A stretch of DNA of 64,000 nt. Source: Janthinobacterium sp051380735. Lineage in GTDB: Bacteria; Pseudomonadota; Gammaproteobacteria; Burkholderiales; Burkholderiaceae_D. The stretch is taken from assembly GCF_051380735.1 (NCBI RefSeq), contig NZ_JBNYXQ010000001.1, positions 372,001-436,000 on the forward strand, written 5' to 3'. A program made the translations under genes and the position numbers. Below the pieces are notes generated by a model, which saw only the letters and a program-made list of their open reading frames with translations, made no database searches and was not told the DNA's origin. Below, in pieces: positions 52,307 to 60,928 of the stretch. Each line of letters begins with the position of its first letter. Positions within the stretch are counted from its first letter, which is position 1.

Positions 52307-52674
52307 ATTATTCATTTTACGGAGTTCCACGTGGGTACTTGTTCCAGTGACAGTAGTCGATCTTGCATCGACAATTAATCCCGGCAAATACGCGTCCGCT
52401 CCCCCGCCGCGCCTTGCCGAGCAAGGTGTGGTCTGCGCCAGTGTTCACTGGCGCGCACTTCCTCCCTGACCATTGATTGTCCTGACTGACGGCTACTGAG
52501 CCCGACCGCGGTAACGGCATCTTGCCTGCGCCCGGCGACAAGTCTCGCCTGACCTCCCTGCCTCGACAGGAGAACGGTGATGATCTGCCATCAAACGCTA
52601 CAACGCACTACCGCGTCCGCACGGCCTGCATATCTGTTCCTGCCGCAACCATACTTCGCCTGAAAGGAAGAGCC
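52307..52674 (+). promoter_or_regulatory. Long structured mgtA leader
   Basis: Between the probable start site and mgtA there are three good hairpins: GTCGAT/ATCGAC (52356-52372), CCTTGC/GCAAGG (52412-52426) and the perfect GCGCCAGTG/CACTGGCGC with a TT loop (52435-52454). C-rich patches (around 52400-52412) and a 27-codon ORF follow. The plan resembles enterobacterial mgtA leaders in which a short peptide and RNA folding read Mg2+; sequence itself does not match the known M-box riboswitch. Function is inferred from layout. Confidence 0.55.
52580..52663 (+). CDS. Candidate mgtA leader peptide (27 residues)
   Basis: A short ORF beginning MICHQTLQRTTASARPAYLF and ending LPQPYFA. It has a strong AGGAG (52568-52572) 7 nt before its ATG and stops 11 nt before the mgtA ATG, just before the AAGGAAG ribosome-binding site of mgtA. 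Three prolines cluster in the last third. Such a position and SD make real translation likely, and coupling to mgtA or stalling control possible, as with MgtL in enterics (no sequence likeness to it). Not a recognised family. Confidence 0.55.
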   Translation: MICHQTLQRTTASARPAYLFLPQPYFA

Positions 52675-55359
52675 ATGACCCTCTTCACCCGCCTGTTCGA
52701 ATCGTTCCTGCGCAAGCGCCACACGGCCGGCCATTTCCGCCGCCAAACTATGCCACTGGAAAACAGCACCTCGCGCGCCGTGCCCGACCACCTGGCGCGC
52801 CAGTTGCTGGCGGCCGCCACCGAAGCCTTGCCCGATGCCATGGCACGGTTGTCCACGCGTGAAGCGGGCTTGTCCGACGACGAGGCGCAGGCCGTGCTGG
52901 CGCAGACCGGCCCGAATGAAGTCGAGCACGAAAAGCCGCTGGCCTGGTACCAGCATCTGTGGCTGTGCTACAAGAACCCGTTCAACCTGCTGCTCACCGT
53001 TCTGGCGATTGTTTCCTACCTGACCGAAGACGCCAAGGCGACCATCGTCATCGGCAGCATGGTGATACTGTCGACCCTCTTGCGCTTCGTGCAGGAAGGC
53101 CGCTCGAACCGCGCCGCCGAACGCCTGAAAGCCATGGTCGGCAATACCGCTACCGTGCTGCGCGATGGCCAGCAGCAGGAACTGGCCATCCGGCAACTGG
53201 TGCAGGGCGACATCATCGTGCTGTCGGCCGGCGACATGATACCGGCCGACTGCCGCTTGCTCACCGCCAAGGACCTGTTTGTCAGCCAGTCGGCGATGAC
53301 GGGCGAATCCTTGCCGGTGGAAAAGATGGTCGAGCTGGCCGATGGCGAAAACAAAAACCCGATGGACCTGGCCAACCTGCTGTTCATGGGCACCAATGTC
53401 ATTTCGGGCGCAGCCACGGCGCTGGTGCTGGCCACCGGCAACCGCACGTATTTCGGCGCAATTGCCACCCGCGTCACGGCCACCGAGCGCACGCCGACGG
53501 CGTTTGAAGCGGGTGTCAACAGCGTCAGCTGGCTGCTGATCCGCTTTGCGCTGGTAATGGCGCCGCTGGTGTTCCTGATCAATGGCTGGACCAAGGGCGA
53601 CTGGATGGAAGCATTCCTGTTCGCGCTGTCGGTGGCCGTCGGCCTGACGCCGGAAATGCTGCCGATGATCGTCACCAGCACCCTGGCCAAGGGCGCAGTG
53701 AAACTGGCGAAAAAGAAAGTGGTGGTCAAGCGCCTCGATGCCATCCAGAACTTTGGCGCCATGGATGTGCTGTGCACCGACAAGACCGGCACCCTGACGC
53801 AGGACAAAATCGTGCTGGAGCGCCATACCGATGTGTTCGGCCAACCGTCCGACGAGGTGCTGCGCTTTGCCTACCTGAACAGCCACTACCAGACCGGCCT
53901 GAAAAACCTGCTCGACCGCGCCGTGCTCGACCATGTGCAACTGCAGACGGAAATGCAGCTGGCGCGCGACTATGTGAAGGTCGATGAAATCCCGTTTGAT
54001 TTCGTGCGCCGCCGCATGTCGGTAGTGGTGTCCGAGCGCAATGACCACCACGAGCTGATCTGCAAGGGCGCGGTCGAGGAAATGCTGGCCGCTTGCAGCC
54101 ATCTGCGCCTCGATGGTGTAGACGTGCCGCTCGACACCACCCTGCTCGACCGCGTGCTGGCCACCACCCATGGCCTGAACGCCGAAGGCTTGCGCGTGGT
54201 GGCCGTGGGCGTCAAGGAAGTGCCGCCGCATAAAACTGTGTATGGCGTGGCGGACGAAACGGCGCTGACCCTGATCGGCTATGTGGCGTTTCTCGACCCG
54301 CCGAAGGAATCGACGGCGCCGGCCCTGCGCGCACTCAAGGAACACGGCGTGACGGTCAAGGTGCTGACAGGCGACAATCACCTGGTGACGGCGAAGATCT
54401 GCCGCGAAGTGGGCCTGGCGGTGCGCGGCGTGCTGCAGGGACCGGAACTGGACGACATGGACGATGCACAAGTGGCGCAGGCGGCAGAAAGCCACACGGT
54501 GTTTGCCAAGCTCAGCCCGCTGCACAAGGAACGCCTGGTGCGCGCCCTGCGCGGCAACGGCCATATCGTCGGCTTCATGGGTGACGGCATCAACGACGCG
54601 CCAGCCCTGCGCGCAGCCGATATCGGCATCTCGGTCGATTCCGCCGTCGATATCGCCAAGGAGGCGGCCGACATCATCTTGCTGGAAAAAAGCCTGATGG
54701 TGCTGGAAGAAGGCGTGCTCGAAGGCCGCCGCACTTTCAGCAATATGCTGAAATACATCCGCATGACGGCCAGCTCGAACTTCGGCAATGTATTTTCCGT
54801 GCTGGTAGCGAGCGCCTTTTTGCCCTTCCTGCCAATGCTGCCGCTGCATCTGCTGGTGCAGAACCTGCTGTACGATGTGTCGCAGATCGCGATTCCGTTT
54901 GATAACGTCGATGCCGAACTGATACAGCAGCCCCTGAGCTGGAACCCGCGCGATATCGGCCGCTTCATGGTGTTTTTCGGCCCCTTGAGCTCGATCTTCG
55001 ACATCAGCACCTTTGTGTTGATGTGGCATGTGTTCGGCGCCAATACGCCGGCCCAGCAGACTCTGTTTCAGTCGGGCTGGTTTGTCGTGGGCCTGTTGAC
55101 GCAGACCCTGATCGTGCACCTGATCCGCACGCCCAAGCTGCCCTTTATCGACAGCATCGCCTCGGTGCCGCTGCTGGTGGCGACCACGGCCATCATGGCG
55201 GTGGGCGTATTCCTGCCGATGGGACCGCTGGCCAGCTACTTCAAGCTGCAGGCGCTGCCGCTGGCCTACTTCCCGTGGCTGCTGGCCATCCTGGTGGCCT
55301 ACACGGTGCTGACAACCCTGATGAAACGCGTATATCTGCGCAAATTCGGCTGGCAATAG
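52675..55359 (+). CDS. mgtA: Magnesium-translocating P-type ATPase
   Basis: An 894-residue P3B-type ATPase that imports Mg2+ across the inner membrane. Actuator motif AMTGESLPVEKMVELADGEN, phosphorylation motif CTDKTGTLTQDK with Asp369, hinge MGDGINDAPALRAADIGIS, and about ten membrane segments (for example FNLLLTVLAIVSYL; ALSVAVGLTPEMLPMIVTST). The ATG at 52675 has AAGGAAG upstream and gives the usual MgtA length; a short Arg-rich N-terminus precedes the conserved region. It follows its own long leader. No mgtC is nearby. Confidence 0.96.
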   Translation: MTLFTRLFESFLRKRHTAGHFRRQTMPLENSTSRAVPDHLARQLLAAATEALPDAMARLSTREAGLSDDEAQAVLAQTGPNEVEHEKPLAWYQHLWLCYKNPFNLLLTVLAIVSYLTEDAKATIVIGSMVILSTLLRFVQEGRSNRAAERLKAMVGNTATVLRDGQQQELAIRQLVQGDIIVLSAGDMIPADCRLLTAKDLFVSQSAMTGESLPVEKMVELADGENKNPMDLANLLFMGTNVISGAATALVLATGNRTYFGAIATRVTATERTPTAFEAGVNSVSWLLIRFALVMAPLVFLINGWTKGDWMEAFLFALSVAVGLTPEMLPMIVTSTLAKGAVKLAKKKVVVKRLDAIQNFGAMDVLCTDKTGTLTQDKIVLERHTDVFGQPSDEVLRFAYLNSHYQTGLKNLLDRAVLDHVQLQTEMQLARDYVKVDEIPFDFVRRRMSVVVSERNDHHELICKGAVEEMLAACSHLRLDGVDVPLDTTLLDRVLATTHGLNAEGLRVVAVGVKEVPPHKTVYGVADETALTLIGYVAFLDPPKESTAPALRALKEHGVTVKVLTGDNHLVTAKICREVGLAVRGVLQGPELDDMDDAQVAQAAESHTVFAKLSPLHKERLVRALRGNGHIVGFMGDGINDAPALRAADIGISVDSAVDIAKEAADIILLEKSLMVLEEGVLEGRRTFSNMLKYIRMTASSNFGNVFSVLVASAFLPFLPMLPLHLLVQNLLYDVSQIAIPFDNVDAELIQQPLSWNPRDIGRFMVFFGPLSSIFDISTFVLMWHVFGANTPAQQTLFQSGWFVVGLLTQTLIVHLIRTPKLPFIDSIASVPLLVATTAIMAVGVFLPMGPLASYFKLQALPLAYFPWLLAILVAYTVLTTLMKRVYLRKFGWQ

Positions 55360-55395
55360 TATGATGTGCCGCTTGTAACCACCGTGAAGGCGCGC

Positions 55396-55734
55396 ATGAG
55401 CGGCACACTCTCTTCCAAACGGCCCAAGGCCATTTTGCTGTCGACCCTGGTGTTTCCCGGCACCGGACATTTGCTGCTGGGCCGCAAGGCGCGCGGCGCG
55501 CTGTTCCTGGTGCCGTCCTTGATCGCGCTGCTGCTGGTGATCAACAACATCATGCAGCGCACCGGGCAGATCATGGACCAGATCAACAGCGGCGCCCTGC
55601 CGCTCGACGTACAGCTGATCACGGAAAAAGTGGCGGCCCTGTCCGCCAACGACGGCCCCGGCATGCAAGTGGCCGTCGGCGTGCTGGTTGCCTGCTGGAT
55701 CGCGGCGCTGGTCGACCTGCTGTTCATCAAGTAA
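55396..55734 (+). CDS. Small membrane protein of unknown function
   Basis: A 112-residue protein with hydrophobic stretches at about 12-28 (ILLSTLVFPGTGHLLLG), 33-50 (GALFLVPSLIALLLVINN) and 92-110 (AVGVLVACWIAALVDLLF). The FPGTGHLLLG stretch followed by a basic residue recalls TM2-type PG.GhLYLG motifs. It begins 36 nt after mgtA and its stop overlaps the next start by one base (TAATG), so all three genes may be cotranscribed. Function not recognised. Confidence 0.75.
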   Translation: MSGTLSSKRPKAILLSTLVFPGTGHLLLGRKARGALFLVPSLIALLLVINNIMQRTGQIMDQINSGALPLDVQLITEKVAALSANDGPGMQVAVGVLVACWIAALVDLLFIK

Positions 55735-56207
55735 TGGTATCGGAAGTCTCTGCGCGCAAGGCGCAGCTGCGGCGCGAGCAGCATGCGGCAAAGCGCCAGG
55801 ATGACGGTGGGCCGCTGGCCTGGCGCGGCTGGTTCGACGGTTCGGCCCACCCGAATCCGGGCCGCCTGGGCATCGGCGCCCTGCTGCTGGGGCCAGGCGG
55901 AGAACGCATCGAAATCAGCGAAGCGGCCGGCGAAGGCGACAGCAGCGACGCCGAATATGCGGCCCTGACTGCCTTGCTGCACGCGGCCGTCAAGCTCAGG
56001 CCGGCACAGCTGCTGCTGTTTGGCGACAGCCAGGTAGTGATCAATGATGTACTGGGCACCACCGTTGTCAAAGGATTGGCCACGCAGCGCGCCGGGGTGC
56101 TGGCGCTGATGGAACAATTGCCGCAAGCAAGCTTGCGGTGGGTGCCGCGTCACCGCAATGGCGAGGCGGACCGGTTGTCGCAGATGGCAATCGCCAGCTT
56201 ACCTTAG
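55734..56207 (+). CDS. Ribonuclease HI family protein
   Basis: A 157-residue RNase H-fold protein. The four acidic catalytic residues are in place: Asp35 in GWFDGSAHPNPGRLG, Glu74 in SDAEYAALTALLHA, Asp98 in LLFGDSQVVIND and Asp146 in HRNGEADRLSQMA. A basic N-terminal extension (residues 6-22, rich in Arg/Lys) precedes the fold. It belongs to the broader RnhA-like group rather than being clearly the housekeeping RNase HI. Translation is coupled to the membrane-protein gene by a one-base overlap. The 3' end overlaps the convergent chemoreceptor gene by 9 nt. Confidence 0.9.
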   Translation: MVSEVSARKAQLRREQHAAKRQDDGGPLAWRGWFDGSAHPNPGRLGIGALLLGPGGERIEISEAAGEGDSSDAEYAALTALLHAAVKLRPAQLLLFGDSQVVINDVLGTTVVKGLATQRAGVLALMEQLPQASLRWVPRHRNGEADRLSQMAIASLP

Positions 56208-57770
56208 GACCAGCGCCCTGCTGCCATGCAGCTTGAATACACTGACCACCTCGGCCAGCCGCTGCGCCTGGTTCTGCATCGATTCGGCGGCCGCCGCCGC
56301 CTCTTCCACCAGCGCCGCATTTTGCTGCGTCACGGCGTCCATCTGGCCGATGGCACGGTTGATCTCGTCGATGCCCACGCTTTGCTCGCTGCTGGCGGCC
56401 GTGATTTCGGTAATGATGTCGCTCACGCGCTGCACGCTGGCAACGATATCGTTCATGGTCGAGCCGGCCTCGGCAACCAGCATGCTGCCCGCATTGACTT
56501 GCTCGACAGACGCGCCAATCAGGGTCTTGATTTCTTTCGCCGCAGATGCGGAGCGCTGCGCCAGGCTGCGCACCTCCGACGCCACCACGGCAAAGCCCCG
56601 GCCCTGCTCGCCCGCGCGCGCCGCTTCCACCGCCGCGTTGAGGGCCAGGATATTGGTCTGGAAGGCAATCCCGTCAATCACGGCAATAATGTCGACGATC
56701 TTGTTCGACGAGCTGTTGATCGATTCCATGGTACCGACCACCTGCGCCACCACTTCGCCGCCCTTGACCGCCACTTGCGCGGCCGAGGCCGCCAGCTGAT
56801 TGGCCTGGCGCGCGTTGTCGGCGTTCTGCTTCACGGTCGAGGTCAGTTCCTCCATTGACGACGCAGTTTCTTCCAGCGAACCGGCCTGCTGCTCGGTGCG
56901 GCTCGACAAATCCTGGTTGCCGGCCGCAATCTGCGTCGACGAGGTGGCGATGCTGTCGGTGCCGCCGCGCACTTCGCCGACGATGCGCAGCAAGCTGGCA
57001 TTCATTTCCTTCAGGGCCAGCAATAATTGCCCGGTTTCATCTTTGGCATCGGCGTCGATCTGCGCCGTCAGATCACCATCGGCCACCCTGCGCGCCACCT
57101 CCACCGCCGTGCGCAGCGGGTGGACGATGCTGGTGGTCAGCAACCAGGCGCAGACGGTGCCGAAAGCCAGCGCCAGCACGGCCAGGCCCAGCAGCAGGTT
57201 GCGGCTGGAAACAGCCATGGCGTCGATCTCATGGGCCGTGGCGTCAATGCTGGCGCGCTGGTGCAGCAGCAAGTCCTGCACCAGTTTCTGGAATTTGGCA
57301 GAGCCCGGTACAAAAGTGCCTTCAAACACCACTTTCGCCTCGTCCAGCTGGCCGTCCGCCTTCATCTTGTAAATCTGGTCGCGCGAACTGAGGTAGACCT
57401 TGCGCATCTCGCCGACCTGGCGAAAGATCTCCTTTTCTTCCGGCGACGACAGCAAGGCTTCGATTTTCTTTTGCAGCTCGCCCGAGACGACTGACGAGGC
57501 CTTCGATTCTTCCGCAAAATAGGTGCTCAGCGAGGTGTCGCTGCTGCGCGCGATCGCCGTGGTACGGCGGATGCCACTGTCAATCTTGCTGTACCAGTCG
57601 GAAATATAGCGCTCCTTGGCCAGCGGCTGTTCCATCATGGCGCGCGTGTCGGTCGCCACATTGTGCAGACGCCACACGCTGATGCCGGTGATCAGCATGG
57701 AAAACAACAAAATGCCGGCAAAGCCCAGGCCCAGGCGCATACCGATGCTGATGTTTCGTAAAAAATTCAT
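56199..57770 (-). CDS. Methyl-accepting chemotaxis protein
   Basis: A 523-residue chemoreceptor. Membrane segment 1 (about 10-31; RLGLGFAGILLFSMLITGIS), four-helix-bundle sensor (about 32-190), segment 2 (about 192-212), HAMP (VARRVADGDLTAQIDADAKD) and the signalling tip DGIAFQTNILALNAAVEAAR, AGEQGRGFAVVASEVRSLAQ. It is transcribed in the same direction as cheW, which lies upstream of it; a vestige of another receptor and a strong palindrome lie between. Ligand unknown. Confidence 0.95.
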   Translation of the reverse strand: MNFLRNISIGMRLGLGFAGILLFSMLITGISVWRLHNVATDTRAMMEQPLAKERYISDWYSKIDSGIRRTTAIARSSDTSLSTYFAEESKASSVVSGELQKKIEALLSSPEEKEIFRQVGEMRKVYLSSRDQIYKMKADGQLDEAKVVFEGTFVPGSAKFQKLVQDLLLHQRASIDATAHEIDAMAVSSRNLLLGLAVLALAFGTVCAWLLTTSIVHPLRTAVEVARRVADGDLTAQIDADAKDETGQLLLALKEMNASLLRIVGEVRGGTDSIATSSTQIAAGNQDLSSRTEQQAGSLEETASSMEELTSTVKQNADNARQANQLAASAAQVAVKGGEVVAQVVGTMESINSSSNKIVDIIAVIDGIAFQTNILALNAAVEAARAGEQGRGFAVVASEVRSLAQRSASAAKEIKTLIGASVEQVNAGSMLVAEAGSTMNDIVASVQRVSDIITEITAASSEQSVGIDEINRAIGQMDAVTQQNAALVEEAAAAAESMQNQAQRLAEVVSVFKLHGSRALVLR

Positions 57771-57803
57771 ATATTTATCCCGGAAAACGACGAAAATTGC
57801 GTC

Positions 57804-58004
57804 CTAGCAACACGGTATAAGAAAAACAAGAAGAGAGCAAGGCGGAATGTGACAGCGTTGCAGCGGCGCGCATGGACTGCGAGTGATGCTGGTGATCAGC
57901 ATTGATAACAACAAGATGACGGCAAAAACGCCGCCCAAGGGCGCGCCGGCTTGCTGCTGGAGGAATCGGGCCTTGATGAAAAGAAGCGCACGGTTTGCAT
58001 GCAA
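57804..58004 (-). pseudogene. Vestige of a chemoreceptor 5' end
   Basis: On the minus strand the stretch around 57881-57960 reads QQAGAPLGGVFAVILLLSML and ITSIT, matching IGMRLGLGFAGILLFSMLIT of the adjacent receptor. The DNA is clearly alike over about 75 bp (for example GGTGATCAGCAT and ACAACAA in the same spacing on the plus strand). No sensor or signalling domain follows. It is best read as a partial duplication or the remains of a deleted receptor gene. Confidence 0.5.
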
Positions 58005-58013
58005 ACCGTGCGC
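57986..58013 (-). terminator. Perfect palindrome, probable cheW terminator
   Basis: A 28-bp perfect palindrome (14-bp half-sites, GCGCACGGTTTGCA and its complement) 46 nt after the cheW stop. On the minus strand TTCTTTTC follows. It is suited to a terminator, though it lacks a proper loop and could also be a protein site. Confidence 0.6.
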
Positions 58014-58059
58014 CTGTCACGCTGGAAAAACGGGGCAAAGCAAGGTAGAAGCCAGCCGA

Positions 58060-58548
58060 TCAGGCTGCCAGTTTTTCGATCAGGCCCATGTCGGCGCTCG
58101 ACATCAGCTGATCGATATCGACCAGTATCAGCATGCGCTCGTCGATGGTGCCCAGGCCGATCACGTATTCGGTATTGATCGAGCGACCCATGTCGGGCGC
58201 CGGCTTGATCTGTTCCGGCAGCAAGGTCGTCACGTCGGAGACGCGGTCGACCACCATGCCAACCACGCGGTTGCCGATATTGAGGATGATGACGACGGTA
58301 AACTGGTCATAACTGGGCGTACCCAGGTTGAACTTGATGCGCATGTCGACGATCGGCACGATGATGCCACGCAGATTGACCACGCCCTTGACGAACTCGG
58401 GCGCGTTGGCGATACGGGTCGGCGTTTCATAGCTGCGAATTTCGCTGACTTTCTGAATATCGATGCCATATTCTTCCTGGCCCAGGGTAAAAGCCAGGTA
58501 TTCGGCAGCCTTGGCGACGCCGCCTGTTTCGCTGGTGGTGGTGTTCAT
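58060..58548 (-). CDS. cheW: Chemotaxis adaptor protein CheW
   Basis: A 162-residue adaptor that links chemoreceptors to CheA. Family pieces: YLAFTLGQEEYGIDIQKVSE, PEFVKGVVNLRGIIVPIVDM, VGMVVDRVSDVTTLLPEQIK and the end DERMLILVDIDQLMSSADMG. The ATG at 58548 gives MNTTTSETGG, with GGAAT-like purines upstream; an in-frame codon 78 nt earlier is not supported. It stands apart from a full che operon, beside a receptor, which suggests a dedicated receptor-adaptor set. Confidence 0.95.
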   Translation of the reverse strand: MNTTTSETGGVAKAAEYLAFTLGQEEYGIDIQKVSEIRSYETPTRIANAPEFVKGVVNLRGIIVPIVDMRIKFNLGTPSYDQFTVVIILNIGNRVVGMVVDRVSDVTTLLPEQIKPAPDMGRSINTEYVIGLGTIDERMLILVDIDQLMSSADMGLIEKLAA

Positions 58549-58759
58549 GTTATTCCTTTGGAGAAGCGAAAGACACAACGGCTCATGGCCTGCTGTGTCG
58601 CGCGTGAAAATTATTAAATAATGCATTGTAATTGCAATGGGGCAATATTAACGCATGTAAATTCTCAATGCACTAAAAAAGAACGCCGAATGTCGTGCGA
58701 TCGCCGGGTGCCACGTTTTATGCCACACTGGCACCTTTGCTTTTCACGATTTCATCACC

Positions 58760-59425
58760 ATGCAAGTTTTGCTGACTCAATGGCAACCTCGTCTGCTGGC
58801 GCTCGCTTCGGCCAGCCTGGGCGACGACAGCGCCCACGATATCAACCATCTGCACCGCGTCTGGCGCAATGCGGCTATCCTGCTGCAAGATTACCCACAG
58901 GCAGATGCCCTGGTGGTGATGGCCGCCAGCTACCTGCACGACCTGGTCAACCTGCCGAAAAACCATGCTGAACGTCACCTGGCCTCGCGCCAGGCGGCCG
59001 CACTGGCTTGCAGTCAGCTGGCCGGAGTCGGTTTCCCGGAAGACAAGTTGCCCGCCGTTGCCCACGCCATTGAAACCCACAGTTTTTCCGCCAACCTGAC
59101 GCCCACCACCATCGAAGCGCAAATCGTGCAGGATGCCGACCGTATCGATGCGCTAGGCGCGGTCGGCCTGGCGCGCATGTTTTATACGGCGGCCCGCATG
59201 GACAGCGCGCTGGCCCACGGCAGTGATCCGCTGGCGCTGCACCGCCCGCTCGACGACAAGGCGTATTCGCTCGACCATATCGTCACCAAGCTTGACAAGC
59301 TGCCCGGCAAGATGCAAACGCCAGCCGGGCGCGCGCTGGCCGGGCAACGGCTGCAGATACTGCTCGATTTTCGCGCCACTTTTGCCGAGGAATGGGCTCC
59401 GGCACAGCCCGCAACGGCATCGTAG
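58760..59425 (+). CDS. HD-domain phosphohydrolase (YedJ-like)
   Basis: A 221-residue HD superfamily metal-dependent hydrolase. Metal ligands are seen in AHDINHLHRVWRNA, ASYLHDLVNLPK (the HD pair) and VQDADRIDALGAVGLARMFY. The C-terminal LDHIVTKLDKLPGKMQTPAG is typical of the YedJ group. Substrate unknown, probably a nucleotide or similar phosphate ester. It is followed 100 nt later by an MFS exporter. Confidence 0.9.
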   Translation: MQVLLTQWQPRLLALASASLGDDSAHDINHLHRVWRNAAILLQDYPQADALVVMAASYLHDLVNLPKNHAERHLASRQAAALACSQLAGVGFPEDKLPAVAHAIETHSFSANLTPTTIEAQIVQDADRIDALGAVGLARMFYTAARMDSALAHGSDPLALHRPLDDKAYSLDHIVTKLDKLPGKMQTPAGRALAGQRLQILLDFRATFAEEWAPAQPATAS

Positions 59426-59432
59426 CGAGCAA

Positions 59433-59461
59433 TAGCCAGCGCGGTGGGCGCTGTCTATAAT
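59433..59461 (+). promoter_or_regulatory. Possible promoter of the MFS exporter
   Basis: A perfect TATAAT (59456-59461) with TAGCCA (four of six) 17 bp upstream, 64 bp before the MFS start. Confidence 0.4.
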
Positions 59462-59525
59462 ACAAAGCCCAGCGCGCTGCGCCGTCCCGGCACCGGCGCC
59501 ACGCCAACCATGGCAGAAAGCTTGC

Positions 59526-60797
59526 ATGACCGACCACGCCACCCCCGACTCTTCCCCTGCTACCGCGCCCGCGCGTGCCGGCAATCTCAATTTCATCCTG
59601 GTCTGCGTCTTTATCGACATGCTGGGCATAGGCCTGGTGGTGCCGGTGCTGCCGATCCTGATCGGCGATTTTGTCGATGGCAAGGACCAGCAAGCCATGT
59701 GGTACGGCATCATGGCGGCCGTGTTTGGCCTGCTGCAATTCATCTTCATGCCCATGCTGGGCGCCATCAGCGACCGCGTCGGGCGTCGCCCCGTGCTGCT
59801 GTATTCCATGGCCGGCATGTGCGTCAACTTCCTGGCCACTGGCTGGGCGCCCAACCTGGCCTGCCTGTTTATCGGCCGCATTATCGGTGGCGTCTCGTCG
59901 GCCAGCATGTCGGTCGCTTCGGCATATGCCTCCGATATTTCCACGCCGGACAACCGCGCCAAAAGTTTCGGCAAGATCGGCGCCGCTTTCGGCCTGGGCT
60001 TTATCTGCGGCCCCATGCTGGGCGGCTTGCTGGGCGATATCAATCTGCACCTGCCCTTCTTTGTTGCAGGCGCGCTGTCTGCGGCAAACTTTATCTATGG
60101 CTACTTCATGGTGCCCGAATCGCTGGCGCCCGGGCCGCGCGCACCGTTCACCCTGGCCCGCATCAATCCGTTCTCGGCTCTGGTCAAGCTGGCGCGGCGG
60201 GTGGAGATCCGCGGCCTGGTGCTGGCCTTCGGCCTGATGACGTTTGCGCAAATGATGCTCAACACCACCTGGGTGCTGTACACGCACTTTCGCTTCGACT
60301 GGACGCCGCGCCAGAATGGCATCGCGCTGTTCTGTGTGGGCCTGTGCGCAGCGGTGGTGCAGGCCGGTTTGCTGGGTATTCTGATCAGGCGTTTGGGCGA
60401 AGTACGCTTGTCGCTGCTGGGCATGGCCTCGGGCGCCATCACTTATCTGCTGTATGGCCTGGCGACCGAAGGCTGGATGATGTATGCGCTGATCCTGTGC
60501 AACCTGCTGGCGTTCGCGGCCGGACCCGCCCTGCAAGGCATTATCTCGACAGGGTCGGCGGCCGGCGAACAGGGCGAACTGATGGGTTCATTGCAGTCGA
60601 TCAGCAGCCTGGGCATCATCATGCCGCTGCTGGGCAGCCTTATCCTTGGCGAGGTCAGCCATTTGCCGGCCAATGACTGGCGCATCGGCAGCACCTTTTT
60701 TGTCTGCGCCATCATGCAGACTCTGGGCATGATCGTGGCGTGGCGTTACTTCAAGGCACAAGGTGAAACAGGGCCAGCGGTTTCCGCGACAAAATAG
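59526..60797 (+). CDS. TetA-like MFS drug exporter (TCR/Tet family)
   Basis: A 423-residue major facilitator with 12 predicted membrane helices. Motif A between helices 2 and 3 reads GAISDRVGRRPVLLYSMAGM, and motif C-like glycine-rich GKIGAAFGLGFICGPMLGGL is in helix 5. This is the layout of drug:H+ antiporters of the tetracycline-resistance type, but it does not prove tetracycline transport. No tetR-type regulator lies beside it. Its start is supported by the family's short N-terminus before LNFILVCVFIDMLGIGLVVP. Confidence 0.9.
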   Translation: MTDHATPDSSPATAPARAGNLNFILVCVFIDMLGIGLVVPVLPILIGDFVDGKDQQAMWYGIMAAVFGLLQFIFMPMLGAISDRVGRRPVLLYSMAGMCVNFLATGWAPNLACLFIGRIIGGVSSASMSVASAYASDISTPDNRAKSFGKIGAAFGLGFICGPMLGGLLGDINLHLPFFVAGALSAANFIYGYFMVPESLAPGPRAPFTLARINPFSALVKLARRVEIRGLVLAFGLMTFAQMMLNTTWVLYTHFRFDWTPRQNGIALFCVGLCAAVVQAGLLGILIRRLGEVRLSLLGMASGAITYLLYGLATEGWMMYALILCNLLAFAAGPALQGIISTGSAAGEQGELMGSLQSISSLGIIMPLLGSLILGEVSHLPANDWRIGSTFFVCAIMQTLGMIVAWRYFKAQGETGPAVSATK

Positions 60798-60928
60798 CCC
60801 ACTGGATAACATTACCATAAGGAAACATAAAAACAAAAATACGCTACAATAAGAGACAACTTCACAGATAAACGGCAAAATTGGCTGCGCCTTACCGAGG
60901 CGAGAGCCGATGGCAAGCAAGGATGGGG

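Noticed and set aside
52307..52674. M-box or other known Mg2+/Mn2+ riboswitch in the mgtA leader
   Set aside because: None of the conserved M-box or yybP-ykoY core sequences could be found; only hairpins and the short ORF are visible.
52591..55791. 1066-codon minus-strand open frame opposite mgtA
   Set aside because: mgtA has all P-type ATPase motifs; the opposite frame is rich in His, Gln and Arg without any domain.
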